Origin: Atriophallophorus winterbourni
Lineage: Eukaryota; Platyhelminthes; Trematoda; Plagiorchiida; Microphallidae
NCBI GenBank assembly: GCA_013407085.1
Contig: JACCGJ010001820.1
Location: 1 to 64,000 of the forward strand
Direction of reading: 5' to 3'
DNA: 64,000 nt
Under the pieces are notes generated by a model, which was not told the DNA's origin, ran no database searches, and was given only the letters and a program-made list of their open reading frames with translations. The translations under genes were made by a program, and so were the position numbers. Each line of letters opens with the position of its first letter. The first letter of the stretch is position 1. Positions 21,053 to 31,182 of this stretch are shown piece by piece.

Positions 21053-22350
21053 TTAGTCCAGGTTGATCCTCGGGCGTAATACCCGAGGAGTCAGCACGTT
21101 TTTTGGTGTGCTGCTTACGAGAGTGGATTCGCCTTGCGCGGCCTGCAGTTCTGCCGTATCTTGGAGGTCACTAATCACGAGTTGTGGAATTTCAGGGACA
21201 ATACGGTGATTATCGTGTTCATCCCCAGATCCATCCGTGATTTCCATACTTGACAAAGAGCCATCCTTTTCTGAAGAACAGCGCATTCTGTTATAATTTA
21301 CATCATAACGTGAATTCTTTGACCTGTTGGATTCCTTTTTGTCATCGGGCACGACAACATGTTTCCCTTTGTTAGTTTCATTTAAAGCAATGTAACTTGC
21401 AAAGAACTGGTCACGCTCAGACTGCAAGAGGAATTCAACTAAAAGTGGTCTTGGAGAGTGGCTAGACTCACTTTTGGTACCCTTCCACACGCCAACACGA
21501 TGAACACGCCTTAGTGGCGTATCTGGGCGCATACCAACCTTACGGAGCAGATTTCTGATACAACTCCGGTCGAGTGATTTACGCGTTTTAGCTTCGCGTA
21601 TATAGGGTTCATCCTGATTAAGCACCAGGATGTTACGAGATTTATCTCGTATTCCCTGACGAGCCGATTTAAGCTGCTCCAGATCTTTGGATAACTTAGC
21701 GAGGCTCGAAACGACAGTAGCAAGTAAATTTGACTGAGAGTCAAATTTTCTAGTGTCTACCTGTTTACGACCTGTCTGCGCCTTGTTCCTACTTTTACGT
21801 GGCTTCGAAGGCTTTAAAGACGGGGTCTGGGATGTGACCTTTGGCTTGGCGCTTGATCCGGTGCCTTAACCTTTTTAGTCCTTTTGCGTGACTTTGTAGG
21901 CTTGGGATTTTTACTCGCCGTAATTTCTTTGGAGTTCGGTGTTTGTACCGCTGGGCTAGCAGTGATACTCTGACGTACAACTTCAGCAAAAGATCTATCA
22001 ACACTAACCTTAGAAGCTGTGCTGTATTGCCGAGACCAAGCATTTTTAGTCTTTTCGGAAAATGCTTTTTTAGCTGCCCATTGGCACTCACTACATATCC
22101 ATTGGAGCCAACGGTGAGTAACATACACCTTATAGTGCTCGGGATGTATCCCTGAACACTTCGGATGTGCCCATCTCTTGCAAGTATTACATTCAATGCC
22201 ATTTAATACTTTTCTGCAACAAGATTTTTTTAGGCACTTGTTGGCAATCATAATAAAGAAAATATTTGAATATTGATTACAGCAAATAAATTTCACAGAC
22301 GAAATAGACTTCGCGTTATGATGTGTATAATGCAATAAATTGATTACCAA
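21053..22350 (-). pseudogene. CR1-A ORF1, zinc-finger nucleic-acid-binding protein, frameshifted
   Basis: The N-terminal part (22,350-21,814) has a PHD-like finger, CLKKSCCRKVLNGIECNTCK, followed by a CxxC, then a basic Lys/Ser-rich region. The C-terminal part in another frame (21,625-21,053) includes RNLLRKVGMRPDTPLRRVHR, like the conserved region of CR1 ORF1 proteins that package element RNA. The two parts are joined only through frame changes between 21,500 and 21,830. Confidence 0.7.
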
Positions 22351-22441
22351 CTTACAGCAAAATCAGTGAAAAGCAATCTGGAAATTGATTCTTAACAAGA
22401 GCGTGGGAAATACAACCAAGTTGAACGTACCGCGCAAACGT

Positions 22442-23571
22442 TCAAGTTCAGTTCAGTTCAGTTCAGTTCAGTTTGCACAGGACTGTATGTGGCTAACGAG
22501 CCAATCGAGTGTCCAGATTTCTTTCGGTGATATGCCACAGAAGAGCGTCCACCACTTCAAACAATATTTTCACAAATATATTCTGGTATGAGAGTAATCT
22601 GGAATGTAACAGAAAATCTCCCCTCACCAATAGGTGAGGAGAAGCATTAGTGGGTTCCAAAGACAACATGAGGATCATACCAACTATTCCCTCACGGATA
22701 AAAATCAGGAAACAATGAAGGCCACACAGAGTTAAGTCTATTCTTGAAACCCCCTACTGAAGTAGAACAAACAACTTCTTTAGAAAGTCGATTCCAGTAA
22801 TTTACTACCCTCTCACTAAAGAAGAACTTACGAACATTTGACCTGACATGTCGCTTGGCCAGTTTTAATGGGTGGCCTCGAGTACCCACACTTGGCGCTA
22901 GAGCGTACAATTCACTGGGATGAATAGTACTGAAACCTGACATGATTTTGAAGGTTTCAATCAGGTCCCCACGTAGCCTCCTCCTTTTTAGTGAGAAGAG
23001 CTCTAGACTCAGCAATCGTTCCTGATACGACCTACCCGATTGCCCAACAATCATACGAGTAGCTAAACGTTGAACACCTTCCAGCTTGGCAATATCCTTT
23101 TCCAAATAAGGTGACCATGCTTGAACGCAATACTCGAGATGTGGTCTGACGACCGCTTTGTATAATGGTATGAAAACCTCTGGGGACCTGCAGGATAAAA
23201 CTGAACGAAGGCGAAAAAGCTCTCTCCTAGCGCGTTGTGCAGCGGCTGCGCATTGATCAGCCCATTTAAAGTCCCCTGAAACTTCTATACCTAAGTCACG
23301 AACTTTCGGCACCCCATTTATCTCCAGTATACCATCTGGACCAGCCACCTCTAGCTTCTTAATGACTTTAGACAAAAGATAGCTTTTAGTGAAGTTAACT
23401 GGTAGATCCCATGTAGCAGACCACTTGATGACTTTTTCTATATCCTCAAGAAGATCCTGTTCATCCAGTGATCCGATAATCTTGACATCATCTGCAAAAA
23501 TATAGCAGGGACACTTAAGCGACGCTGCCAAGTCATCGATGAAAATGAGGAAAAGTAGCGGTCCGAGTACG
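22442..23571 (-). mobile_element. CR1-B, 5'-truncated copy of the CR1-A family
   Basis: Begins inside the reverse transcriptase at the GSVLGP coding position and runs to the 3' UTR hairpin and the AACTG repeat tail (22,442-22,475). It differs from CR1-A at about 2-3% of bases by eye. It abuts the 3' end of CR1-C at 23,572. Confidence 0.85.
22692..23571 (-). pseudogene. CR1-B reverse transcriptase C-terminal part
   Basis: An open frame of about 290 codons with FADDVKIIG, the WDLPVNFTKS block, and the C-terminal region to WPSLFPDFYP. No stop inside, but the finger and palm N-terminal parts and the whole endonuclease are missing through 5' truncation, so it cannot work alone. Confidence 0.85.
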
Positions 23572-23821
23572 GAACGTTCTTGTTTCCGAATATCTGGAAA
23601 GTAAGGTAGGGTTTCTCTTCACCAGCCCGGTGAGAGGTCAGCTATTCAGTAAACAATGCAATAATATGCGTGAACAATGTGTGGTGTATGAAACCAAATG
23701 TTCAGTTCTTCTTCTTCTGAATCGAAAGCAGAAGGGATAAAATACCGTTTGAGCTTCATCACAGTAATAGACATGGGTGACTTCTGCTGACAAGGCAAAC
23801 CCTAAGAGTAGAGGAACACCA

Positions 23822-26654
23822 CTATATCACTCCGGGGATTAAGTCCATCCGTCTCAACAAATGCTGATCCAACGCGCTTTTGAACAGCTGTTCAGATGGT
23901 AGAGACACCAGCTCTTTCGGTAGAGAGTTCCAAGTGTTCACCACCCGCGTGGATAGCGTGCTCGCATTACTCAGCTTCAGCCTTCTAGGCTTCTGCAACT
24001 TAAAGTCATGTCCACGAGTCCTCGACTCACCTACTAATCGGAAGTACTAGAGGAACTCGTCTCCATATTGACCGAGAAGAATACGGCGTGTCAGGAGCAG
24101 GTCATATCTTTCCCTTCGAAGCTCTAGGGGGTAGAGTTTCAGCAAGCTCCTCCTATCCTCGTACGCCAGTTGGCGCATTCCACAAACCATCTTAGTGCCC
24201 CTCCTTTATACCCTCTCCAAGGAGTCGCATTCGCCTGTGGACTGAGGAAATGCAACGGGTAGCCCATATTCCAACAGAGGACGAATGTACACAGAGAAAA
24301 GTGTCTGGAACATTTGCGGGGTAATGGACGCAAAGGAACGCCGAATCGCCCAGAGCATCCTGGTTTGCGCTGCCTATTCTCCGACAAGTGTCAGCCTTCG
24401 ACTTCAAGGAATCCATAACCAGAATCCCTAAGTCTTTTTCGACCGTCACCGCTCTAATAGGCTTACCTCCAATAAAGTATTCACCACCAGTGTCATCGGA
24501 GTTTATGCGCATGACCACTGTCTATTCCTCATTGATATGCAGTGACCAGCGATGTGTCCAACTGACTAAGTCAACAACTGCTTGTTGCAGTTGCTTGTGG
24601 CCATCGCAGGAACTGACAGAGGCCCACAGTTTCAGATCATCCGCGAATAAAAGACAATCGATCGGTACCGCGTCCGGAATATCATTCACGAAAACTTTGA
24701 ATAACAATGGGCCAAGGACAGATCCCTGCGGCACTCCGGAGCCTGCTATCATCTCTGAAGACAAAAATCCATTCACCTCGACAAGATTTGACCGCCCTGA
24801 GATGAATGCCTCGATCCATTTTAGTAGACAACCTTGAATACCCAAACTCTCCAGCTTGACGAGCAATCGGCAGTGGGGCACGCGGTCAAACGCCTTACTG
24901 AAGTCGATAAAAATGACATCGACCTCTTGACCAGAATCAGTCAAAGCACACCAACTTTCTCGCGCCAGGAGCAGATTACTTACGCATGAGCGATTTTTGG
25001 TGAATCCATGTTGTTGTGGACACCAACGCCCACACTCCAATAGAAAGTGATCTAATTTCCTTTTGATCAGCTTCTCTAAAATTTTACCGATCACATATGT
25101 CAATGTGACCGGCCTGCAATTAGCAGGATTACTGGGGTCCCCACTCTTAAACATAGGTTTAATAATACCCTGTTTCCATTCTTGTGGCAAGACCCCTAAT
25201 GTTACAGATTTTGTAAACAACCTGGCCAGCGGAACGCACAAAACTTCAGATAGTGCTCGTGAAACCAACGAATGAATACCGTATGGTCCTGGCGCGGATT
25301 GTGTGTCTAATTGTTTCAACAGGTGTCTAACAGTCTCTACATCTACATCAAGATCAGACAGCACCTCACTGTTATTAGAGACAAAAGTGGGATCACTGTC
25401 TTCCAGACAGTACACGGAGGCATACTGCTTAGCCATGGCTTCAGCTCTCAAACCATCCTCAGTAATGTCTACCCCATTAGTATCTATCAAATTAGGAATA
25501 TATGGCGACGCCTTTGTGCGGCGTCGAATGTATGCGAATAGCCGTTTTGGTGCACAAGTAGACTCGTCAACCAAACGCTGCTCGTACAACATACGTTTTC
25601 TGCGCTTTAATGCCGTACAAAGGTTTATAGCTTGCCGATAGTTGTCATAGTCAGTGGCGTTTTTCCGACTTACGAATATCGACCAGAGCTTTTGACGTTG
25701 CCGCAAAAGTTTCCTTATCTCATTATCAAACCAAGGTGGACCTTTTGCCTTACGACGACGTGTGGACAACGGAACAGCCACCTCAATAACTGTCAGAATA
25801 TTATTACGGATCAGCAGCCAACAATCTTCAACATAGGCTGCTTGATCGAAAGACCAATCGAGAGATGAAGCAACATCCCGTAACCTACCCGCGTCTGCCT
25901 CACAAAAGTTCCTTCTGGGAATTGGATCCGGTACCCAGCGAGTGTTGCGTTTCCAAATAAAACTCAAGGTGGCATGATCACTACAGCCTAATGCAGCTTC
26001 AGTCCAAAGCTCAGTAATATCGGACTGCGTGGGAGTGAATACCAAGTCCAAAATGGACTCACACCCAGTAGAGCCTACACTGGTCGGATGGGAAACGTGC
26101 TGCACGAGACCCACATCAACAACAGCGTCCAATAAGTCCCGCTCGAATGACCCAGAACATTCATCTAGCGAAGTCCAATCAATACTAGGAGCATTGAAAT
26201 CCCCCATAATCAAGCAGTTTGAGGACCTACCATACTGACATATCTGTGATATAAGAGTATCTGCCTGAGTATTGGGAGAACGATAAACGACACCTATCGT
26301 GGCAAATGAAGCTGCAGTCCTTATACGGCACCATATACTCTCAGCCATACCGGCAGAATGCTGGAAGCGAGCCAACACTGCGACGGAAATATGTTGTTGG
26401 AAATATAAGGCAACCCCACCACCGATTTTAGTGTCTGTTCGATCTGAGCGAAAGAGACTATATCCAAGTAGGGCCAGCTCGGGATCATCCTGATCAGGTG
26501 AGAGCCAGGTTTCCGTCACCGCAATGATCGCTGGAGGGTCCCATCTAATCCGATCAAAGAGTTCATCCAGTTTGTTTCTCAAGCTCCTCGCATTAAAATA
26601 GATCACTTTCAAAGATCCAGATCCCTCCGAATGTCTATCTTCAGAGGTTCCCAA
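23822..26654 (-). pseudogene. CR1-C ORF2, endonuclease-reverse transcriptase, left copy
   Basis: A frame of 710 codons is open from 26,654 to a TAG at 24,522. Endonuclease motifs are IYFNARSLRNKLDEL, VTETWLS, YRSPN, GDFNAPSIDW and SDHATLSF. Reverse transcriptase motifs are NCRPVTLTYV, FIDFSKAFDRVPH, SGVPQGSVLGPLLF and FADDLKLW. The TAG replaces the AAG of the right copy, and an extra base near 24,378 shifts the frame. The ATG used by the right copy is lost here, so the frame starts without a standard codon. The stop of the right copy (31,558) is absent here: the two copies died by different mutations. Confidence 0.88.
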
Positions 26655-28240
26655 CGAACTTCTGGCCTCATCCTCACAACCCGGAAATCCACAATGCGCA
26701 AATTAGTTTCACCTGCGGCTCTGCGCTCGCTAATCTCCAGAGTAGCTTTTCGCATCTTCACACGATTTTCCGGAGAAAGGTCAAGCAGGAGTCGAAGTTC
26801 ACTACCCTTTAACCTGTAACTCCTCTTTAGCAGTAAGGTCACTTGCTCAACAGAGTCTAACTCAATCTTTAACGGTCTTGGGCGATCACCTGGCGCTGGC
26901 CTGCGGCTCAGACGAAACGCTGTGCGTACCGTTACACCCTTTTCACCTTCGTCGAAAAGAGGGGCCAGAGCAGAATTTTAAAACTCCCGTTCATGTTTTG
27001 ATCCTGTCTGTTGCCAAAGCACCTGTTTGCTTCGGCGCATTGTGAAGAATGACGCAGGATGTTCTACTGTCAACAGTCGTGAAGCTCTGGTGTTTATTCT
27101 TTATAGTTTTATCGAGCTGTGATGGTTCCTGAACCTCTTTAGGATCAAAAACGTTCGTTTCACCGGCAAAACTAATTTCGTCTTTGGAACCGAGTACAGG
27201 CGAGGAAGCCACTTCTGCAAATGTGCGAACATCCTCAGATTGCACGCAAACATGCTGTACACAAGATGTGTGGTGGTTATCCTTCTTCGAGGGTGAACCA
27301 CTATTTACAATTCCCCCATCAATACCTTCAGAGGTTTTAGCAGAAGTCGTGTCAACTTGAAGCTGAGTACTTGCGAGCTTAAAACGAGTTGGTGGAAAAC
27401 ATATCTTACATATCGTGCGAATGATATCGCATGAATTTTTCCGAAGCCAACGATACATCTCCGGCTTCATTTCACCACATCGAATATGTATCCACATTAA
27501 ACAAGTTTCACATTGAACAGCTTTAGCGTTATTGGCAACCTGTTTCGAACAAACCAGACAAAAGGGGTTTAGATGCCTTGTGGTTTGGGCTTTTCCCAGA
27601 ATTTTTCCCGTGAATAAACAGGTTGTCTGTCGTCAGAATTGTCCATTGTTTGTTCATTTTGAAATTATATGGTCTTGACCACAATTTTAAAAAAACAAAA
27701 AAATCCTGTTATATAATGCCTCGTTTCAAATGTCATGTTTTAAATGTACGCACCAATTTTCCATAGCTAAACTCTCACCGGCTTGGTGAAGAGAAACCCT
27801 TTCCGTTTTTCTCAATCGCAGCTACAAATTCTGGGACCAAAGGACGGCTTGCAAAACATCGGACGTACCTTCGCATACGACGAGGATACCAGAGAAAAAT
27901 GAACCAACTTTGACAGTGGTGGGCGCTCCTTTGAAGCTTTCCACAGACGGGAATTCTGGACGCTCAATTGGCTTATCCCTTGGCGGCGCGATCGTCAAGG
28001 ATAACCAAATCACAATAAGAAAAAACGCTTTGGAAGTGGTGGTTGCTTCTCTGCAGCTTTCCACCGAAAGAAATTCTGGACGCTCGATTGGCTCGTTAGC
28101 CACATACTGTCCTGTGCAAACTGAACTGAACTGAACTGAACTGAATCCCAAGAGTAAGCAGCGGAGCCCCCATTCTCTTGAGGCTTCCTTGCAGTCGGTG
28201 CTGCATGATCTCCTTTTGCAAATTTACGAGTCGTAACCAT
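26609..28240 (-). pseudogene. CR1-C ORF1, split by an insertion, left copy
   Basis: The start MVTTRKFAKGDHAAPTARKP lies at 28,240-28,150. The remainder resumes at about 27,557 with the zinc-finger region (WIHIRCGEMKPEMYRWL, then ICKICFPP) and runs to the conserved C-terminal part (AAGETNLRIVDFRVVRMRP) ending at 26,609. CR1-E separates the two pieces, and a TAA near 26,980 also breaks the frame. Confidence 0.8.
27558..28143 (+). mobile_element. CR1-E, 5'-truncated CR1 insert, left arm only
   Basis: About 586 bp inserted in CR1-C ORF1, absent from the right copy near 30,236. It shows the 3' UTR hairpin (CTCTCACCGGCTTGGTGAAG, from 27,772) and a tail of AACTG repeats at 28,118-28,143. The 3' UTR block is present twice (about 27,916-27,974 and 28,036-28,094), sharing TTCTGGACGCTC and ATTGGCT. 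No coding part. Confidence 0.8.
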
Positions 28241-28349
28241 GTTTAAATTCGTTGAAAATACAATCAAAGCTCTTGTAATAATCATGAAATAGATCGGATA
28301 TCCACAATAATATCAAAATATCGTAAGAAGCAAACTTTGACGTTGAATT

Positions 28350-28636
28350 CTCCCCCTAAATTTCATGCAAGATTAGGTTGTTCACCATTTTTATCGTTGT
28401 TTGGTAAGTAAGTAAATGCTAAAGTTCTGTTTGTTTATTACACAACTCTTCTTTAGCTGACCTCTCACCGTACTGGTGAGGAGAAATGCATTCTTATCTT
28501 TCCAGCATCATTCATTACGTGGTGCTTCCTAAATACAACCTGGATAATTCCTTGCTTCTCTGCAGCTTTCCACCGAACGAAATTCTGGACGCTCGATTGG
28601 CTCGTTCGCCACTTACTGTCCTGTGCAACTGAATTT
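28350..28636. other. Central spacer of the inverted repeat with a CR1 3'-UTR fragment
   Basis: About 290 bp that is not palindromic, lying between the innermost matching segments 28,307-28,349 and 28,637-28,680. From about 28,450 it holds a plus-strand CR1-type 3' UTR fragment: the CTCACC...GGTGAG hairpin at 28,461-28,483, then the family-specific tail that ends just before the arm resumes. No gene is visible. Confidence 0.7.
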
Positions 28637-28681
28637 TGAAGGTCAACGTGGACGTTTGCTCCTTACGATATTTTGATATTG

Positions 28682-30083
28682 TTTTTTTTAAATAAATAAA
28701 TTTTATTCTTGGAAATCCAAGGCATGTTAAACATGATCAATAATTTCCAAAAGCTTTGTACAATCAGATTATTATGCTTCTTTGCAAAATAATGTTCAAG
28801 GTCATTTGTTTTCAGCGGAATTTAACGTTCCAATGAATATAGGTAAACGGTATTTAAAGTTGTTTCCAGGTAATCGGTACTGGATCTATATATTACGAAA
28901 ACACAGCTATTGCAAGGAAAAGTCTAGATGTTTCCGCAACACTGATGATCAATGGATAAATTCCATCACAGATGCGCGAAGAGTCTCTATTGTTGATGTT
29001 CCAAACGTTTTCATTTTGATTGTTGTAAATAGATTGCTCTTTCCTGACCATGAGCCGTTTTCTTGTCCGCTAAGTGAAGGTGGTTTATTCCACTACTTTA
29101 AGGTCTGGGGGCCAGTTTCATTTTGGTGCGGATTGAGAATTTTGCTGTGAAGAAAAAAACTCAGAGGCGAGAGAATGTTGTTTCGAACGATATGAACGGT
29201 TATTTCATATCAATAACCAGGAATGCCATTATTATATAAATCATCAGGTAGAACATTTAAATTAAGAAGATTACGAATTTTATCAACGGTAAGAAATAAA
29301 GCTAGATGTGATTTGAATTCATTTAAAGAGGAACTGAGTCTTATATATTTTGAAAGAAGATTCCACAGTTTAGCATATTTAGTCAAGAAGAAATTGTTCC
29401 TTACTTCAGTACGAAACCTTGGTAACTTAATAGTTTTTTCACAGTTTCTCAAGCTATATTTAAAATCATGCCGTATATGAATATTCGAACTTATTTCCAT
29501 ATTATCCGTTGACAGTATTTTAAAGAATAAGATGAGGTTATGCTTAAGTCTGCGAAACCATAGAGGATCGAGTTTCAGTTGTATACATCTTTCTCTATAG
29601 GATTGTTTGTTGGTATAGCCGATTATGGATTTTGAGAAAGTACGTTGTATCTTTTCTAAAACTATGCTATCGGTTTTATTTATATTAGTATATATTATGT
29701 TACAATAGTCAAAGATAGGAATGGTGAATAATTTATACATTTCTATTTTACAATGAGGCTGAGGCTGAATTATAGATCTGTGTATAGTATTCATACTTTG
29801 TCTGGCTTTAGTAATAAGGTGGCGTATCTGTTCGTTGAAAGTGAGTGATGATGAATATCGGAATCCTAAATCACGCGTGCTATCAATCATTTGAATTGCG
29901 TTATTGTTTAGAAGGATTGAGTTATTTTGTATCGTGCATCTTATAGGCATAAAGTTAGATTTTGCTGTTGAGAACGTTAGACCATTATTTTTGGCCCAAT
30001 CTGCAAGTGCAGCTAAATCATTGTTTAGTCGAGCTATATAAGTTTGTGCTTGATTAGCTGGGAAAGTGATGACAACTTTCATG
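28682..30083 (-). mobile_element. AT-rich jockey/CR1-like element, 5'-truncated, right arm only
   Basis: Starts just after the YADD position of its reverse transcriptase at 30,083 and ends in AATAAA and an A-rich tail at 28,682-28,710. The left arm has an uninterrupted site (CCACAATAATATCAAAATAT near 28,300). Pairing across this insert extends the palindrome inward to 28,637. The base composition is clearly more AT-rich than the other retrotransposons here. Confidence 0.82.
29210..30082 (-). pseudogene. Reverse transcriptase C-terminal fragment of the AT-rich element
   Basis: An open frame of 290 codons beginning KVVITFPANQAQTYIARLNN. It shows the WAKNNGLTFSTAKS and LLNNNAIQMIDSTRDLGF blocks that follow the catalytic box in jockey/CR1 enzymes, then LFTIPIFDYCNIIY, and ends at PDDLYNNGIPGY. 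It lacks the catalytic FADD/YADD and everything before it, so it cannot be active. A 122-codon frame on the other strand (28,782-29,150) lies in its 3' UTR and is probably chance. Confidence 0.85.
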
Positions 30084-30150
30084 TTGTGGATATCGGATCT
30101 ATTTCAAGATTATTACAAGAACTTTCATTCTATTTTCAACGGATTTGAAC

Positions 30151-31182
30151 ATGGTTACGACTCGTAAATCTGCAGAAGGTGATCATGCAGCACCGACTGC
30201 AAGGAAGCCTCAAGAAAATGGGGGCTCCGCTGCTCACTCTGGGGATTCTTGTCTGGTTTGTTCGAAACAGGTCGCCAATAACGCTAAAGCTGTTCAATGT
30301 GAAATTTGTTTAATGTGGATACATATTCGATGTGGTTTAATGAAGCCTGAGATGTATCGTTGGCTTCAGAAGAATTCATGCGATATCATTCGCACGATAT
30401 GTAAGATATGCCTTCCACCGACTGGTTTCAAGCTCGCAAGTACTCAGCTTCCAGTTGACACGGCTTCTGCTAAGTCCTCTGAAAGTATTGATGGGAGTAT
30501 TGTAAATAGTGGCTCACCCTCGAAGCAGGATAACCGCCACACATCTTGTGTACAACAAGTCTGCGTGCAATCTGAAGATGTACGCACCTTTGCGGAAGTG
30601 GCTTCCTCGTCTTTACTCGGTTCCAAAGACGGAATTAGTTTTGCCGGTGAAACGAACGTTCTTGAGGCCAAAGAGGTTCAGGAACCATCAAAGCTAGATA
30701 AAACTATAAAGAAGAAACACCAGAGCTTTACGACTGTTGAGAGTAGACAATCCTGCGTCATTCTTCACAATGCACCGGAGCAAACAGGTGCTTTGGCGAT
30801 AGACAGGGTTAAACAGGAACGCGAGTTCTTAAATTCTGCTCTTGCCCCCCTTTTCGACGAAGGTGAAAAGGGTGTAACGGTACGCACAGCGTTCCGTCTA
30901 GGCCGCAGGCCAGCGCCAGGAGATCGCCCAAGACCGTTAAAGATTGTGTTAGACTCTGTTGAGCAAGTGACCTCACTGCTAAAGCGGGGTTACAGGTTAA
31001 AAGGTAGTGATCTTTCTCCGGAAGATCGTGTGAAGATGCGAAAAGCTACTCAGGAAATTAGCGAGCGCAGAGCCGCAGGTGAAACTAACTTGCGCATTGT
31101 GGATTTTCGGGTTGTGAGGATGAGGCCAAAAGTTCGTTGGCAACCTCTGACGATATGCATTCGGAGGGATCTGGATCTTTGA
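30151..31182 (+). CDS. CR1-C ORF1 protein, PHD-type zinc finger
   Basis: An intact ORF of 343 residues from ATG. Residues 33-90 form a PHD-like finger with CLVCSKQV, VQCEICLMWIHIRCG and ICKIC. Residues about 205-345 are the conserved CR1 ORF1 core (REFLNSALAPLFDEGEKG, FRLGRRPAPGDRPRPLKIV, EDRVKMRKATQEISERR). Proteins of this type bind the element RNA and form the retrotransposition particle. The end overlaps the ORF2 start, suggesting translation coupling or reinitiation. The left copy is broken by CR1-E. Confidence 0.85.
   Translation: MVTTRKSAEGDHAAPTARKPQENGGSAAHSGDSCLVCSKQVANNAKAVQCEICLMWIHIRCGLMKPEMYRWLQKNSCDIIRTICKICLPPTGFKLASTQLPVDTASAKSSESIDGSIVNSGSPSKQDNRHTSCVQQVCVQSEDVRTFAEVASSSLLGSKDGISFAGETNVLEAKEVQEPSKLDKTIKKKHQSFTTVESRQSCVILHNAPEQTGALAIDRVKQEREFLNSALAPLFDEGEKGVTVRTAFRLGRRPAPGDRPRPLKIVLDSVEQVTSLLKRGYRLKGSDLSPEDRVKMRKATQEISERRAAGETNLRIVDFRVVRMRPKVRWQPLTICIRRDLDL

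Larger units (their letters stand above)
17951..22441 (-). mobile_element. CR1-A, near full-length CR1-clade retrotransposon
   Basis: A 4.5-kb minus-strand element: PHD-type zinc-finger ORF1, then endonuclease and reverse transcriptase ORF2, then a 3' UTR with the hairpin CCTCACCTATTGGTGAGG (minus strand, 18,164-18,182) and a tail of AACTG repeats at about 17,975-18,020. It lies head to tail directly behind CR1-B. The right arm has lost a CR1-A-sized segment. Confidence 0.85.
23572..28303 (-). mobile_element. CR1-C, near full-length second CR1 family, left copy
   Basis: Minus-strand element with 5' end near 28,303, ORF1 (28,240-26,609), ORF2 (26,654-23,822) and a 3' UTR with the CTCACC-GGTGA hairpin at about 23,610-23,640. 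It is interrupted in ORF1 by CR1-E (27,558-28,143). The right copy at 30,084-34,213 lacks that insert. Confidence 0.88.
1..28349 (+). repeat. Left arm of giant inverted repeat
   Basis: This stretch reads as the reverse complement of about 28,637-47,744. Corresponding positions sum to 47,745 at the outer end and the sum steps up at each indel (49,001; 49,237; 49,479; 49,583; 53,341; 57,788; 57,791; about 58,390), then 56,987 in the innermost 45 bp. By eye the aligned parts differ at about 1-2% of bases. The left arm is longer because it carries RTE-1 (12,305-16,062), CR1-A in tandem with CR1-B, a nested SINE, a 96-bp insert, a 1.26-kb block at 2,707-3,969 and a CR1-E insert at 27,558-28,143. 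The arm continues beyond the window start. Confidence 0.95.

Noticed and set aside
28782..29150. A 122-codon plus-strand open frame near the centre
   Set aside because: It lies opposite the 3' UTR of the AT-rich jockey-like element and shows no domain.
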